A stretch of 64,000 nucleotides of DNA from Chelydra serpentina (GCA_037349315.1 JBAIAC010000024.1:39095501-39159500); one strand, 5' to 3'. Shown: positions 1 to 11,106, numbered from the stretch's first letter. A program made the numbers and translations. Notes: generated by a model not told the origin, from the letters alone.

Positions 1-41
1 TTTACACTAACTTTGGTTTCAGAATAGAAAACAGTTCTTAC

Positions 42-302
42 TTGTTATTTGGTTGTACGTGAAATCATCTCCAGGTATCCCATTAACATTCCAGGCATGT
101 GCCTTGATGGTATAGAGAGTTCCTGGATCTAGACTGGTAAATACCAAGGAGGTATGGGTGGTGTTCTCTTTCATCATACTGCCTAAACCATCTGATCTCA
201 TGATGGACACAGAGAATCCAACTGCCATATATACAGCTCCCCAGCTCACCACTATGGAGTCGTAACTTGGAGAACTTACAGACAGGATCGGAGCAGCCAA
301 GA
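42..302 (-). CDS. FNDC7: FNDC7 coding exon 5, FN3 domain
   Basis: A phase 1-1 exon of 261 bases with acceptor TTAACAG and donor GTAAGA. It encodes one FN3 domain (AAPILSVSSPSYDS, core VSWGAVYMAVGF, LDPGTLYTIKAHAWN) with NTT as a possible N-glycosylation site. It matches the second FN3 domain of mammalian FNDC7. Downstream exons are outside the window. Confidence 0.88.
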
Positions 303-3300
303 CTGTTAATTACAAATATACATTAACTATTGGGATTTCCATTAATAGCTATGCTGTCTAAAAGTTAGAAGAGCCAAATTCAGCATAGGGTAAACAGAAT
401 CAATTTTCATGGATGTCTCTGGGCCAAATTCAGTGATGATGTAAATAGTAGTATAAGTTGATCAGAGAATAAAGTGGTAAAGTTAGCATAGTTTGCACCA
501 ATAGTAGACTTGCATAGTGAAAGTGACTGGCACACCAAGGGTGAAAAGTGGATGAGTGCAGCAAGAAAAGCAACTAAAAGGAGTATGTGAGGTCAGTTAG
601 ATTCCCTTACTTTGTCCTATTATCTTACACCCTCCTTTCAGTTGCTTCCCCACCCCTTTCACCCCCTAAGAATGTCAGTGTACGTCTTCTATTAGAAGGT
701 AAAGCCACAAGTTTACACTGACTCACTAAACAATATATAAAGAAATACATATAAAGGTTTTACTGGCATGGGTTTGGACAGCTATGTTACTTATGCCATG
801 TGTAAGTTATGCGGGTCACCCTAAATGAGTTCCAATATTTTTTTTTATACCAAGGTCAACTGTCCAGGCCTTAGAGAAAAATTACAACTCACACACTTCA
901 GAAATCTATAAAATTTACCCACCATAATTTATCTATTCATAAAAATGTCCTGATTCTAAGGCCCAATCTCTCAATGCTGCATCCCACAGGCAGACTGGGA
1001 ATCTGTCTTTCCTGAATCTATAAAACTCCCATTTCTAGTCTTGATGGGACATTAAATATTAGACTTTATCATTGGTCCAGGCCTGAATACTGCTCATCTT
1101 GAGTCAAAGCCAAATTCTGAGAACTGGTCAAATGTGAGTGATAAATGCAATGTATCATATGACACAGTAATATATCAGCTCGGTATCACCACTACATGCA
1201 TGGGTCTATGTCTACTTTTCACTTATATAGCACCATCCACCCAAGGACGGTAAAGCTCTTTGAAAACATTAAGCCTTAATGTCATTATTCACATTATACA
1301 GATGATAAATGAAAGTATAGAGACGTTAGATACAGAAGCAGAGCTGAGAACTGAATTCAGAAATCCAGTCCTATGCACTGGCCATGAGTCCACTACATCT
1401 ATATACCTATAATTCTATTCTTGAACACTGCAATGGTGATATGTTCAATATTTAAAATACAAGATTGCACTAATTCATCACCAGTAAATGCTTGAACTAT
1501 TTTTACTTTCTGTACTAGAATTTTAAAAGATAGTTAGAAAATTCCATGAGCCATGTATGTTATGCACTCTAGTAATATGAAAGTTGCTATATAAAATCAA
1601 AAGCTACCTGTCTTTGCCTTCTTTGAAGGCGAAGGTAGGCTTCTTCCTCCAGAGTTTATAGATCTGATGGTGATTTTGTACAATGTAGCAGCCTTCAGTC
1701 CTGTCACTGTGCCTGGTGAATTTATGACTATAGTTTCAATGAAAGACTCTCCATCCTGTGCAGTCAGTAGATAACTGGTAGCCCCAGGAACAGCTGTCCA
1801 TTCTACTGTGATACTGTTGCTCAGTTTTGAATAAGCTTGGTCAATAGCAGGTATCTCAGGAGCTAAAAATGAAATTATGGTAAGTTCAAAATCCATAATC
1901 ATGTTCAAATATAAGGACCTGCTGCTGTCAGGTGCTAAGTGCATTGAGCATTTTGCAGGAGGTGCTCAGGACAACTGGGATATAATTCCTTTGATGCGTC
2001 TAATTTTACTTCTCTAAATCAAATAGCAAATTTAAATTGCACACAAATATAATTGGTTTTATTTGTGCCATGAAACAAAAGAAGTGTTTTTTCAGTGTCC
2101 ACAGTGCAGTTAGCAATGAAAAACTGGATATAGTTAGCACAGATGATATGCAATTTATATATGTACTCAGATTGCTCTTTAAAGGGGAACGGTGGTACAT
2201 TAACCAATTCAGTTGGTCTGACTTTGGCGAATGCTTGTTTTGTATAGTCACTTGGGTAGTTCCTATCCTGCAAATTTGTCATTCCTCTCTGTACCTTACT
2301 GAGTGATGGAACTGGGTTTTGGTCTCCCTAACTCTGAGCTATATCTGCTTTATCTTAATTTAATCTAATATAATTCAATCCATCATGTGTCTAATGACCA
2401 GCTGCCAGAAAATAAGATGTTTAAAAGGCTGTAAAAATGGGCCAAATTAATCCTTAATGTATTAGAACAGCATCAGGGATAAATTTGGCCCAGCATGGCT
2501 TCAGTCACCAGAATAGTGCAGCTCCCTAAAGTGATCATCTTCTAAACTGAGGAAGAGGAGATGCTAAATTACTCTGCATCTTTGGGGACACTTGTGCCCC
2601 TCTACAGTCTTTCAAACAAGCATTGTGACTTACCTGTGTAAAATATGCTACTACTGCAGGTTTTAAACCAGTTTATAATTTTTTTATAAATGGAGATATG
2701 CCAATCTCCTAGAACTGGAACGACCTTGAAAGGTCATCGAGTCCAGTCCCCTGCCTTCACTAGCAGGACCAAGTACTGTTCCCTGACAGATTTTTGCCTC
2801 AGATCCCTAAGTGGCCCCCTCAAGGATTGAACTCACAAGCCTGGGTTTAGCAGGCCAATGCTCAAACCACTGAGCTACCCCCTCCCGCCAATTTAAATAC
2901 ATATTAACAGTACATGCAAGACTGGATTTATTTTAGATCATTATTGAAGTTACTAATGACGATACCAATGTTTTGATCAGGTCACACTAGATAATCTAAG
3001 TGCATCTTTCCCATGTTGCTCTGTAGCCACATCCAGCTCTGTAATCCTGGAAGGTGTTCGTATTATACTCAACAGGAAATAGCTTTGCTTTCTACAAAAC
3101 AATCTAAAATGGGAATACTGAATCCTAGATACTGTATGTTAAATACTGCAACTAAAGGAACCTTTTTCTAACAGCCCTTACTGTGAGCCATTCAGAAAAC
3201 TAAATGTCATGTACTTCCCTCAGAAAAGTACCTAGCTATAACTCTCCCAACTAAACTTCAGTAATCAGGATTTTGGGCCTTGAATAAGCACCTATAGCAG

Positions 3301-6300
3301 GTTTGATATGTCGTGAATTTGCAAAAGACCAAAAAGAGCAGGAAACCTCACAAAATGGATGCAAGTGATCCAATTGCATTAAATATAAAGTGAAAATGTA
3401 TCCAGAATGTAAGAATGTACCTTGGAGCACAACTACCAATTTCAAGGCAACTAATCCACAAGTTCAGAGCCTTTGGCAGCAATTACAGGAGTAATATTTT
3501 CACAAATATGAACTCTTGAACAATATCTCTACTGTGTTAGGCCCAAAGCTTTTTTCATTCAGCATTAGCTAGGCATGTCCCCTTTCCCACCATTTGTAAA
3601 AATTACAAAAACCCCTATTTTCTACATTTCTACATTTTTCTTTTAAAATATTGTACAAATTTAAATTAACTCTATGGGAGTTTGTCTGATAAATGACTGC
3701 AGGATTTCACCCTTAATCGGGGACCAATCCTGCAAACCTTCCACATAGGGAACTCTTATTCAAGTCAAAGGGAGCTGTGTGCCCAGGGGGCTTCCAGGAG
3801 TGGATCAATAGTATATTATTTAATTCAGAACTGCATTACAGAACATTAAAACATTATGCTATTTCTCCCATGACTGAGGTGACCAAGAGGTGAAAAAGAG
3901 GTAGATTATATTCTAAACTTTCAGGGTGACCATAACCATGAATTTAATTTTAGTTATTTCCTCAATAAGATGAAAAATTTGAAAATTTTTAAAAGAAAAC
4001 AAGGATATTTCTAAAGTTTTTAAATTAAAATAATTTTAAAAAGGAATTTCAAATGACTGATTTTTTCAAAACAAAATATCAGTTATGGAACAGGAAAGAG
4101 GGAATACTGTCTATCTAGGTTCTTCTATAATGCCCAAGGCCTACTTAAACAGTACAGAATCAGGTTCTAAATGGAAATAAAATGTCAGTTTTTCACATTT
4201 ATATGACCTCACTTTTGTGTTCTTGAATTAAAAACAAGACAGCTGATTTTGAAAGTTGTGATTAGGTGAGCATTGACACAAGCGATGCACGCACACACAC
4301 ACACAAGAGAGAGTGAAACGGCTGATCATGCTTCCACTGAAGTCAGCGGGAAAACTTCCATGGACTTCAATATGAGTAGGAGTCAGCCCTAAAAGTCAAA
4401 TAAAATATACAGGGTGAAATCTTGGCCCTACTGAAGTCAATGGAAATCTTGCTTAGAAACCGATCCCATACTAACCTGTTAACTGCATAGTCTGTGCTTC
4501 CGCCAGGATAATTCCATTCTTATCAATGGCTTCCACTTTTACAGTGTGGACAGTGTTGGGAATTAGTGAAGTAAGAATGCCTATAACAGGAACATCATTG
4601 AAATGCACCAACAAAGAGTGGTCTAGTGTGTTCATGGGGGTTGCTGTGATTCTGTAGGAAAAGGCTTCTGAAAACTTGGACCATCTGAGATAAATGTTTC
4701 TTGATGTCACATTATATATGGATATAGAGAAACCTACAAAAAATACCACACCAATTTTAGTCTTTGAAACCTGAAATACACTACTGGGCAAACTGTTTGG
4801 ACAACACTCTTTAAAATGTTTAAGTCACCTGATTTTCAGAGGGCAGGTATTAAACACTTTTTTGGAAATCAGGCCCCTTTAAGGGGCCTCAAGAAGGGTA
4901 CCCAAAATAATCTATTTTGAAAATTAAACTTTGCATTAAACTATAATTGAAATATTTTTTCTGCTCATTTCTATCACCCATCATACACTGTAGTGTACAG
5001 TTTTGCCAGCTCTCATGATAATATTGCAAGTCTCATGATAATTGCTAGTTTATTCAAGCCCCAGCTACTGGAGCTTTCTAAATACTTGAAAATCTCATCT
5101 TTCATTTTAAAAAGAGTTTCTAGCTCTCATGGTTGTAGAAAAAAGGGATGAAAATGTGACTCAAGTATATCCTAAGGCTTAAAAACCGGAAGACAAATAA
5201 AAAGAAGCCAAAATTTGGTGGTGGTTTTTTAAATTTCATGATTTTTAGAGGGCTGCCTCATGATTTTTTAACATCTGAGGTTGGCAATATTGCTATTATT
5301 TACATATGGCTTTTGTAATATTGCAAATAGTGGGACTAATCCTGTACCACTCTGTGCACGGAAACCCCTCTGACATCAATGAGAGTGCCACACATGAAGA
5401 GCTTGCACGATCAGGCCTGTGGTTTATAAAATCTCTGTGAAAAGAATACGGTATGCTGAAGTAATTGCCCAAATACTGTAGTAACTTTATGGTAATATGT
5501 AATGGTTAGGACTCTATAATATTGAAATCTATATAATATATACTGCCACAATGTATACTAAATGGATGACTTGTCAGAGCCCAATCCTGCGTTCCTTGCT
5601 CAGCCAAAACTCAGACTGCAGTCATTAGGAGTCCTGGGTGCACAAAGAACACAAGATTGAAGAAAAGGAAAGGAGAAACTGTGTGGCATATTTATCTTTA
5701 ATTTTTAAAATCAAACAAACATTATGCTATTGTACGAGGGGCAAAATATCACAGAAAAGCATGCACACACTGAATAGATTGTGTAGATAATGGATATAGT
5801 CTGAGAAGGTACTGTTCAGTGCAAATTGAGTGTAGCCTTAGGTAAGTGTCATATTGTAATAAGTATGTTAGAAAGTTTATGCAAATGTACAGTAGCATAG
5901 GTAACTATTTTTCAAAGCAAGTTTTTTGTAATTATTTTATATAAAGAAACATATGATTCTTTACATTTTCTGAGTCTGATTTAATTTTAGTTAAGAAACT
6001 TTTGTTTGCAACGTTACTCGAATTTAAAAATCAATTTGGATTAGTAATCAAAGATTTCTCTGTTTTCTTAGTGTCCATCTAAAAATGAACTGGTAAAAAT
6101 ACCTTTTTAAGACTTTACCTGTGTTAGCTGAAACAATCTGAAAAGAAAGATATAGAACGTTAGAATCACAAATTGAAACATTATTTTGGGAAAAGGGAAA
6201 ACATTTAACATTTAGCAGTAATAACAATTACTTCTTTAAAATTGTATTTTGTGAACATAGCTTACTAATGTTCAGATTTACTTATTTGTTCAGTTTGTTT

Positions 6301-6719
6301 AAGCATGCAAAGGTATGTAAAGTAGTAAGGTAAATCTACGAGGCTGTTATTAGTGAATTTAACATAGGTATGCAGCTCACGTTACTATTTCATTATCCTC
6401 TCTGAATCTGGCCATTGATCCAGAAGGGAAAGTTTGCAGTTGCTGACAGACTTTGAAAGACACTGTGTTCTAAAAGTATAATAGCATAGTTTTTCTGTGG
6501 ATCTGTTAAGAGTCTGGGAAAAAGTAATTGTATAACTCTTACAAAAAACTAATAATAAAAAATAAGAATAAACATTTGATAAATAGGTTGCTTTTGGTTT
6601 ATTTTTAAAAAGGACATGTAATTCTTAAAAATGTTTGAGAATAAAATTGAACTCACCATTTCAAGACTGATGAGGATAAAACCAATAAGTACCAAAGGTT
6701 TACCTTTTCCACTGCACAT
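42..6719 (-). CDS. FNDC7: Fibronectin type III domain containing 7, 5' part of gene (5 exons, partial)
   Basis: FNDC7 is a predicted secreted or extracellular protein of tandem fibronectin type III domains; its biological role is not established. Five minus-strand exons join in one frame: 6719-6657, 6137-6119, 4733-4476, 1862-1608 and 302-42. The first encodes a hydrophobic signal peptide (core PLVLIGFILI), the second is a 19-base microexon, and each of the next three encodes one FN3 domain of about 85 to 87 residues bounded by phase-1 introns, the usual symmetric FN3 exon pattern. Residues APEIPAIDQAYSKL and the VSWGAVYMAVGFSVSIMR segment closely resemble the first two FN3 domains of mammalian FNDC7 as I remember them. 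All donors are GT and acceptors AG. The remaining exons lie left of base 1. The neighbour STXBP3 diverges from it 4.4 kb away, and FNDC7 and STXBP3 are also neighbours in mammals, which supports both names. Confidence 0.9.
303..1607 (-). other. FNDC7 intron 4
   Basis: Intronic sequence without coding signal. It holds one old MIR/CORE-SINE-like stretch (listed separately); I see nothing else that I can name. Confidence 0.7.
1225..1396 (+). repeat. Degenerate MIR/CORE-SINE-like fragment
   Basis: The text runs from CACTTATATAGCACC through ATTATACAGATGATAAATGAAAGTATAGAGACG to AGAACTGAATTCAGAAATCCAGTCC, following the order of MIR-family motifs (lowered plateau, TTTTACAGATGAGGAAACTGAGG-like core, then the AACCCAGG-like part). 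Divergence is high, so the family call is from pattern memory only. Confidence 0.45.
1608..1862 (-). CDS. FNDC7: FNDC7 coding exon 4, FN3 domain
   Basis: A phase 1-1 exon of 255 bases with acceptor TTTTTAG and donor GTAGCT. It encodes one FN3 domain starting APEIPAIDQAY, with core VEWTAVPGATSYLL and LKAATLYKITIRSIN. It is the best-conserved match to the first FN3 domain of mammalian FNDC7. Confidence 0.88.
1863..4475 (-). other. FNDC7 intron 3
   Basis: Intronic. It contains one Cry-type SINE and a short CA run near 4290. The stretch 4330-4450 carries 'actgaagtcaatggaa'-type words that occur in old amniote interspersed repeats, but it is too decayed to classify. The short open frames between 2006 and 3445 have no family resemblance and no splice context. 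Confidence 0.65.
2710..2885 (-). repeat. tRNA-derived SINE (Cry-type, turtle)
   Basis: Read on the minus strand it begins with a tRNA-like head (GTAGCTCAGTGGTTTGAGCA, A box; then a B-box-like GTGAGTTCAATCC) and continues GAGGGGGCCACTTAGGGATCTGAGG, then a CR1-like tail near GGTCGTTCCAGTT. Two further copies at 39317 and 51130 have the same layout. I recognise this as the tRNA-derived Cry SINE family of turtles. This copy is the most diverged of the three and lacks the terminal CATAGAAT tail. Confidence 0.8.
4476..4733 (-). CDS. FNDC7: FNDC7 coding exon 3, FN3 domain
   Basis: A phase 1-1 exon of 258 bases lies between acceptor TTTGTAG and donor GTTAGT. It encodes one FN3 domain with the typical YLRWSKFSEA strand-B/C pattern and the LIPNTVHTVKVEAID strand-F region, plus an NVT glycosylation sequon. 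I do not recall this domain at this position in human FNDC7, where the domain of the next exon follows the leader directly. Confidence 0.8.
4734..6118 (-). other. FNDC7 intron 2
   Basis: AT-rich intronic sequence. Words like 'cctgtaccactctgtgcacgg...gacatcaatgagagtgcc' around 5340-5420 look like an old interspersed repeat but cannot be assigned. Nothing else is recognised here. Confidence 0.6.
6119..6137 (-). CDS. FNDC7: FNDC7 coding exon 2, 19-base microexon
   Basis: A 19-base exon lies between a TTTTCAG acceptor and a GTAAAG donor. It enters in phase 0 and leaves in phase 1, exactly linking the signal-peptide exon to the phase-1 FN3 exons. It encodes IVSANT plus one base, comparable to the VASAKT linker after the leader in mammalian FNDC7. 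Confidence 0.8.
6657..6719 (-). CDS. FNDC7: FNDC7 coding exon 1, signal peptide
   Basis: The ATG at 6719-6717 opens 21 codons ending exactly in GAA ATG before a GTGAGT donor. The product has a short basic start (MCSGKGK) followed by a hydrophobic stretch (PLVLIGFILISL), a good signal-peptide core that resembles the mammalian FNDC7 leader. The exon ends in phase 0. No longer upstream coding frame was needed. Confidence 0.85.
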
Positions 6720-7105
6720 CTTGTCAGATAAAGCTTTTATTCAATACTTTGTGTCTGGATGTGATCAATAAGATACCCCATAAAGAGCAGTAATCACCTC
6801 ACTATAGTTGGTGTTAAGACTAGTCTTTGAGACAGTGAAAAGAAATATTTGTCTGTAGCTCCTCCTCCCCTGTTCCGGATGGCCTATAAGCAGCTGCAAG
6901 GAATATTTAGTGAAATGAAGCATACTGCATCCAACTGAAAATGCAGAAAATGTTACATGGGAAGACTGTGTTCTGTTCTTTCCTCTGTTACACAGGTGCA
7001 ATTCCTGGATTGCATATATGTAACAGACAGCAAAATTGAGCCCAGTTTAAATTACATTGGAATTTGGTCTTATTGGTTGACGTTCACTACATATTGTGAT
7101 ACTAT

Positions 7106-7284
7106 TTCTACTGAGGGATGTGCTGGCTGCCGCTTCCTGCAGCCGCCATTGGCCTGGAGTGGTGAACCGTGGCCAGTGGGAGCCGCGATCGGCTGAACCT
7201 CCGAACGCAGCAGGTAAACAAACCGGCCCAGCTTGCCAGGGGGCTTACCCTGGCGGGCTGCATGCCAAAGGTTGCCGATCCCTG
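7106..7284. mobile_element. Half of a foldback hAT-type MITE
   Basis: The right end reads GGTTGCCGATCCCTG, the terminal sequence of a GC-rich hAT MITE whose intact form (from memory) is a long palindrome with CAGGGGTCGGCAACC at both ends. Here the sequence stops at the palindrome centre (near GGGATGTGCTGGCTGCC), so one arm is missing. It abuts the Penelope fragment directly at 7285. Confidence 0.6.
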
Positions 7285-7834
7285 CTATAGACAATGGATC
7301 GTGTGATGTGTTCTGAATGAAAGCTGGAGGCATGTACGTTAGTATAGCGGTCAGTAGATTTCCGGTATAGTGTGGTGTTTATGTGACCATCACTTATTTG
7401 CACTGTAGTGTCCAGGAAGTGGATCTCTTGTGTGGACTGGTTCAGGCTGAGGTTGATGGTGGGGTGGAAATTGTTGAAATCCAGGTGGAATTCTTCAAGG
7501 GCCTCCTTCCTGTGGGTCCATATAATGAAGATGTCATCAATGTAATGCAAGCAGAGGAGGGGACGAGAGCTGAAGAAGCGTTGTTCTAAGTCAGCCATAA
7601 AAATGTTGGCATACTATGGGGCCATGCGGGTACCCATAGCAGTGCCGCTGACTTGAAGGTATAAGTTGTCCCCAAATCTGAAATGGTTGTGGGTGAGGAC
7701 AAAGTCACAAAGCTCAGGTGTGCTGTGGCCTCATCAGGGATACTGTTCTTGACAGCTTGTAGTCCATTCTCATGTGGAATATTGGCGTAAAGAGCTTCTA
7801 CATCCATGGTGGCCACCCTATCCATAAACACCAC
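7285..7834 (-). pseudogene. Penelope-like reverse transcriptase fragment
   Basis: Two overlapping minus frames hold RT motifs: motif A as DVEALYANIPH near 7810-7780 and motif C as YIDDIFIIW near 7544. A frameshift lies between them, around 7600-7720, where the expected motif B (SGTAMGT) falls in a different frame. The downstream text TVQISDGHINTTLYRKSTD is typical of Penelope elements linking the RT to the nuclease. The fragment is only part of an RT domain and ends where the MITE begins. Confidence 0.75.
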
Positions 7835-7945
7835 CCTATACCGGAAACCTACTGACTGCTATACTTACTCACATGCCTCTAGCTTCCATCCAGGATACAT
7901 CACATGATCCATTGTCTATAGCCAAGCCCTAAGATACAACCGAAT

Positions 7946-8665
7946 TTGCTCCAATTCCTCAGACAGAGACAAAAACTTGCAAGATCTTTATCAAGCATTC
8001 TTAAAACTACAATACCCACCTGCGGGAGTGAGGAAACAGATTCACAGAGCGAGACGGGTCCCAGAAGTCACCTACCACAGGACAGGCCCAACAAGGAAAA
8101 TAACAGAACACCACTGGCCATCATGTACAGCCCCCAGCTAAAACCTCTCCAGCACCTCATCAATGATCGACAACCTATCCTGGAAAACGACCCCTCACTC
8201 TCACAGACCTTGGGAGGCAGGCCAGTCCTCGCTTACAGATAGTCCCCCAACCTGAAGCAAATACTCACCAGCAACTACACACCAGACCACAGAAACACTA
8301 ACCCAGAAACCAATCCCTGTAACAAACCTCGTTGCCTACTCTGTCCTCATATCTACTCTAGCGACACCATCAGAGGACCCAACCATATCAGCCACACCAT
8401 CAGGGACTCATTCACCTGCACATCTGCTAATGTGATATATGCCATTATGTGCCAGCAATGCCCCTCTGCCATGTACACTGGCCAAATTGGACAGTCTCTA
8501 TGTAAAAGAATAAATGGACACAAATCGGACATAGGGAATGGTAACATACAAAAGCCAGTAGGAGAACACTTCAATCTTCCTGGACATCCTATAACAGATT
8601 TAAAAGTAGCCATACTTGAACAAAAAACTTCGGAAACAGACTTCAAAGAGAAACTGCAGAACTAA
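7946..8665 (+). pseudogene. Penelope-like C-terminal region with GIY-YIG endonuclease
   Basis: The open segments at 7946-8242 and 8432-8665 belong to the C-terminal half of a Penelope protein. From about 8305 the frame reads CNKPRCLLCPH, then HTIRDSFTCTSANVIYAIMC, MYTGQIGQSLCKR and INGHKSDI, which fits the Penelope Zn-binding motif followed by a GIY-YIG nuclease (IYAIMC..MYTGQ..R..H). The YIG tyrosine/isoleucine region is changed to YTGQ. A stop and frame changes separate the segments. The nuclease makes target-site nicks in active Penelope elements. Confidence 0.75.
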
Positions 8666-9816
8666 AATTCATTTGCAAATTTAATACCATTAATTTGGGC
8701 TTGATTAGGGACTGGGAGTGGCTGGCTCACTACAAAAGCAACTTTGCCTCGCCTGGAATTGACACCTCCTCATCAGTTATTGGGAGTGAACTACATCCAC
8801 CCTGATTGTATTGGCCCTGTCAACACTGGTTGTCCACTTGTAAGATAACTCCCTTCTCTTCATGTGTCAGTATAATAATGCCTGCATCTGTAATTTTCAC
8901 TCCATGCATCTGAAGAAGTGGGTTTTTTACCCACGAAAGCTTATGCCCAAATAAATCTAGTTAGTCTTTAAAGTGCCACCGGACTCCTTGTTGTTTTTAT
9001 ACTATAGTTCATAATTTGAGGAAGTATCTTTCTTATACTTCTTTGTATGGTGCACACTGAAGTAGAAATTACTTTCAGTTTTAATCTTTCTAGTGTGGTT
9101 GGCACAGATGTTCATATTTGGGTTTCGTTTTGTCTCCAGATTATTATTATTATCGTTTGTGATACGTGATTCTTTATTTGTTAAAAGTCTGCCTGTATTT
9201 TTCATATTTCACTGTGGCAAAAGAATATGCTAGGGTAATCTTCTGTGTAGAAATGTATACCAGTTTATCTGACATCACCATGATATCCAGGCACTAACAA
9301 AACCACATAAAACAGTCCATCTGAAATACTGTATTATCCACTCTTCATTATTCTTTTTTGTTCAGTTAAAATATGCATAAATAGTTTTAAATTACATTAT
9401 TTGTTATATTCAGGGAAGCAATGCAAAGTCTTAAGGCTGTTTTTATGGGAAAGCAATTGCAAATAGATGAGTCTTACTTACATTTGTGTCTGAAAGTTAC
9501 AAACCCATGGTCATTACCATTTTTGATGGAAAGGCATTCCACAGCCACTAGTCAGCCTCTTGCTCCTGCAGCAAGTGTAATCCTTGCTACTGACCTTGTC
9601 CCTGAAAAATGTAATTGCTGTAATAAATCACAGAGAAAAATGCCTGAGATCATCTGGGTTCACCTCACTCAGGGATTTGAAGATCAAGACCAGGATTTTG
9701 AATTGAATGTAGTTTTGGACAGGGAGTCACTGTAGGTTTTGGAGCATTGGATTGCTGTGCATGTGTCACCCATTCTATGTTAGTAGACAAGCCACTCCAT
9801 GTTTGACTAGCTAGAG

Positions 9817-10143
9817 CAGCAGTGTCCAATAGAAATTCGATGCTAGCCACATTTGTGATTTTGAATTTTTCTTATTTACCACATTATAAAAAAGGATTAA
9901 AAAGCATACTACAAACGACATTTCAAATATCAAAAATAAGTAGATATTTAAAAAAATAGTAATAGATAATACTAACACAAAATTACTACATTCTAGCCAC
10001 GTTTACAAGCTGCATATCAAAGCACGCAACCTGTCTTCCAGTACTGCAGTCTTCAATACATGAATGCATTGCTCATGCATTAGCCACAATTCAGTAGGCT
10101 ATTTGCCATATGTGGCTAGTGGCGAACGTATTGGACATCGCTG
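9817..10143. mobile_element. hAT MITE with perfect 8-bp target duplication
   Basis: The terminal inverted repeats are CAGCAGTGTCCAATA at the left and TATTGGACATCGCTG at the right (one central difference plus one shift). The flanks carry identical 8-bp duplications, agctagag at 9809-9816 and 10144-10151. The 327-bp AT-rich body has no coding capacity. Confidence 0.85.
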
Positions 10144-11075
10144 AGCTAGAGTGTAAAGCCTTTACTTTCAACCCCGGTACAATGCATTGGAATACATCAC
10201 CATGGCCAGGTCTCTACACAATAGGACTGAATGCATCCCCTGAGCAGTTGGAGCTACTAAGAGGCATTTCTAACCATTACAGCTATTTGTGTATCCAGAA
10301 GAAGCAGAGTCCAGAAGAATCTCCAGGCCATGAACTGCCTTGATGATTACACCGAAGACTTCTTCGGGTGAGGGGGACTTTTGTAGTTACGGCCATTTCT
10401 TTTGGGTAACGTCCCACACTTACATAATTGTCCATCTTGCCAAAGACTAGTTTCAGTCAGCTGCTTCATGCAGGTGCATTTTGTTCTCAGGCAACAGGAA
10501 AACTGAATAATAGGATGGTTTGTGTTTGAGGTGAAGGGGATGAGAGTAGACACCTGGCCTAGCACCACCTGTGGCTCATGGAGTTTGATGCATGCTTCTC
10601 AGATGCTCGCCTCCTGTATTGCCTTAACCTTTAGGTTCTGCAGTAGTGTGGTGAGTGAGTGCTACTTGACATTGGGGGGCTGCTGGTGCAGGTGGGTCTG
10701 TCTGCGAGACTGGGACAGCCCAGGCCCAGGGCTGATCGGATGTGGACCATGATTCTGGTGTTGGTCCCGCCAGTGCTCTATGGCGGGTGCCCCATTGGTA
10801 AAGCTCGGTTCTAAGCCTCTGCTGGGAGCCCTGCCCGGAAGAGCCACTTAGCTCCGGCCCGTCTTCTACCCCGCGACCCCAACCTAGGGGCCCCATTCCT
10901 CTCCCGGCCCCCGGGGCGCACTCCGGCGGCGCCCGGCTTACGTCGCGGCGCAGTGCCAGAGGGGCGTGGCTCCCAGACAAAAGCGAGGCTTCGGCGGGGT
11001 CCGGGGGCGGACGTGGGGGGGAGGGGAGTAGGAGGACATAGCTGAAGCGTAAACGGGATGGGGATTGCGTGCAAG

Positions 11076-11083
11076 TGACGTCA
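11076..11083. promoter_or_regulatory. CRE palindrome TGACGTCA
   Basis: A perfect CREB/ATF consensus octamer lies 27 bases upstream of the STXBP3 start codon inside the CpG island. Its position near the likely transcription start is typical of functional CREs; binding is inferred, not shown. Confidence 0.6.
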
Positions 11084-11106
11084 GGGTGGAGGTGGAGTTT
11101 GGGGGC

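Larger units (their letters stand above)
7285..9000. mobile_element. Penelope-like retroelement, RT part inverted relative to nuclease part
   Basis: The minus-strand segment 7834-7285 encodes a Penelope-type reverse transcriptase with DVEALYANIPH, a GTAMGT-like block and YIDDIFIIW. The plus-strand segment from about 7826 onward continues the same element: TLYRKPTDCYTYSHAS, then a Cys/His-rich stretch and a GIY-YIG nuclease. About 105 bases (7285-7390 and 7826-7925) are present in both arms as an inverted repeat, so the 5' part was inverted with a short duplication. The 3' part ends in GAAGAAGTGGGTTTTTTACCC and AAATAAATCTAGTTAGTCTTTAAAGTGCCACCGGACTCC, a tail also seen near 54770-54846. Frameshifts and stops make it non-functional. 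Confidence 0.8.

Noticed and set aside
2840..2885. tRNA-like gene on the minus strand
   Set aside because: The A and B boxes belong to the head of a Cry-type SINE with two more copies in the window; no intact cloverleaf is present.
9421..9735. 104-codon plus-strand open frame upstream of STXBP3
   Set aside because: Has a start codon but no homology that I recognise, no promoter features and no conserved motif.
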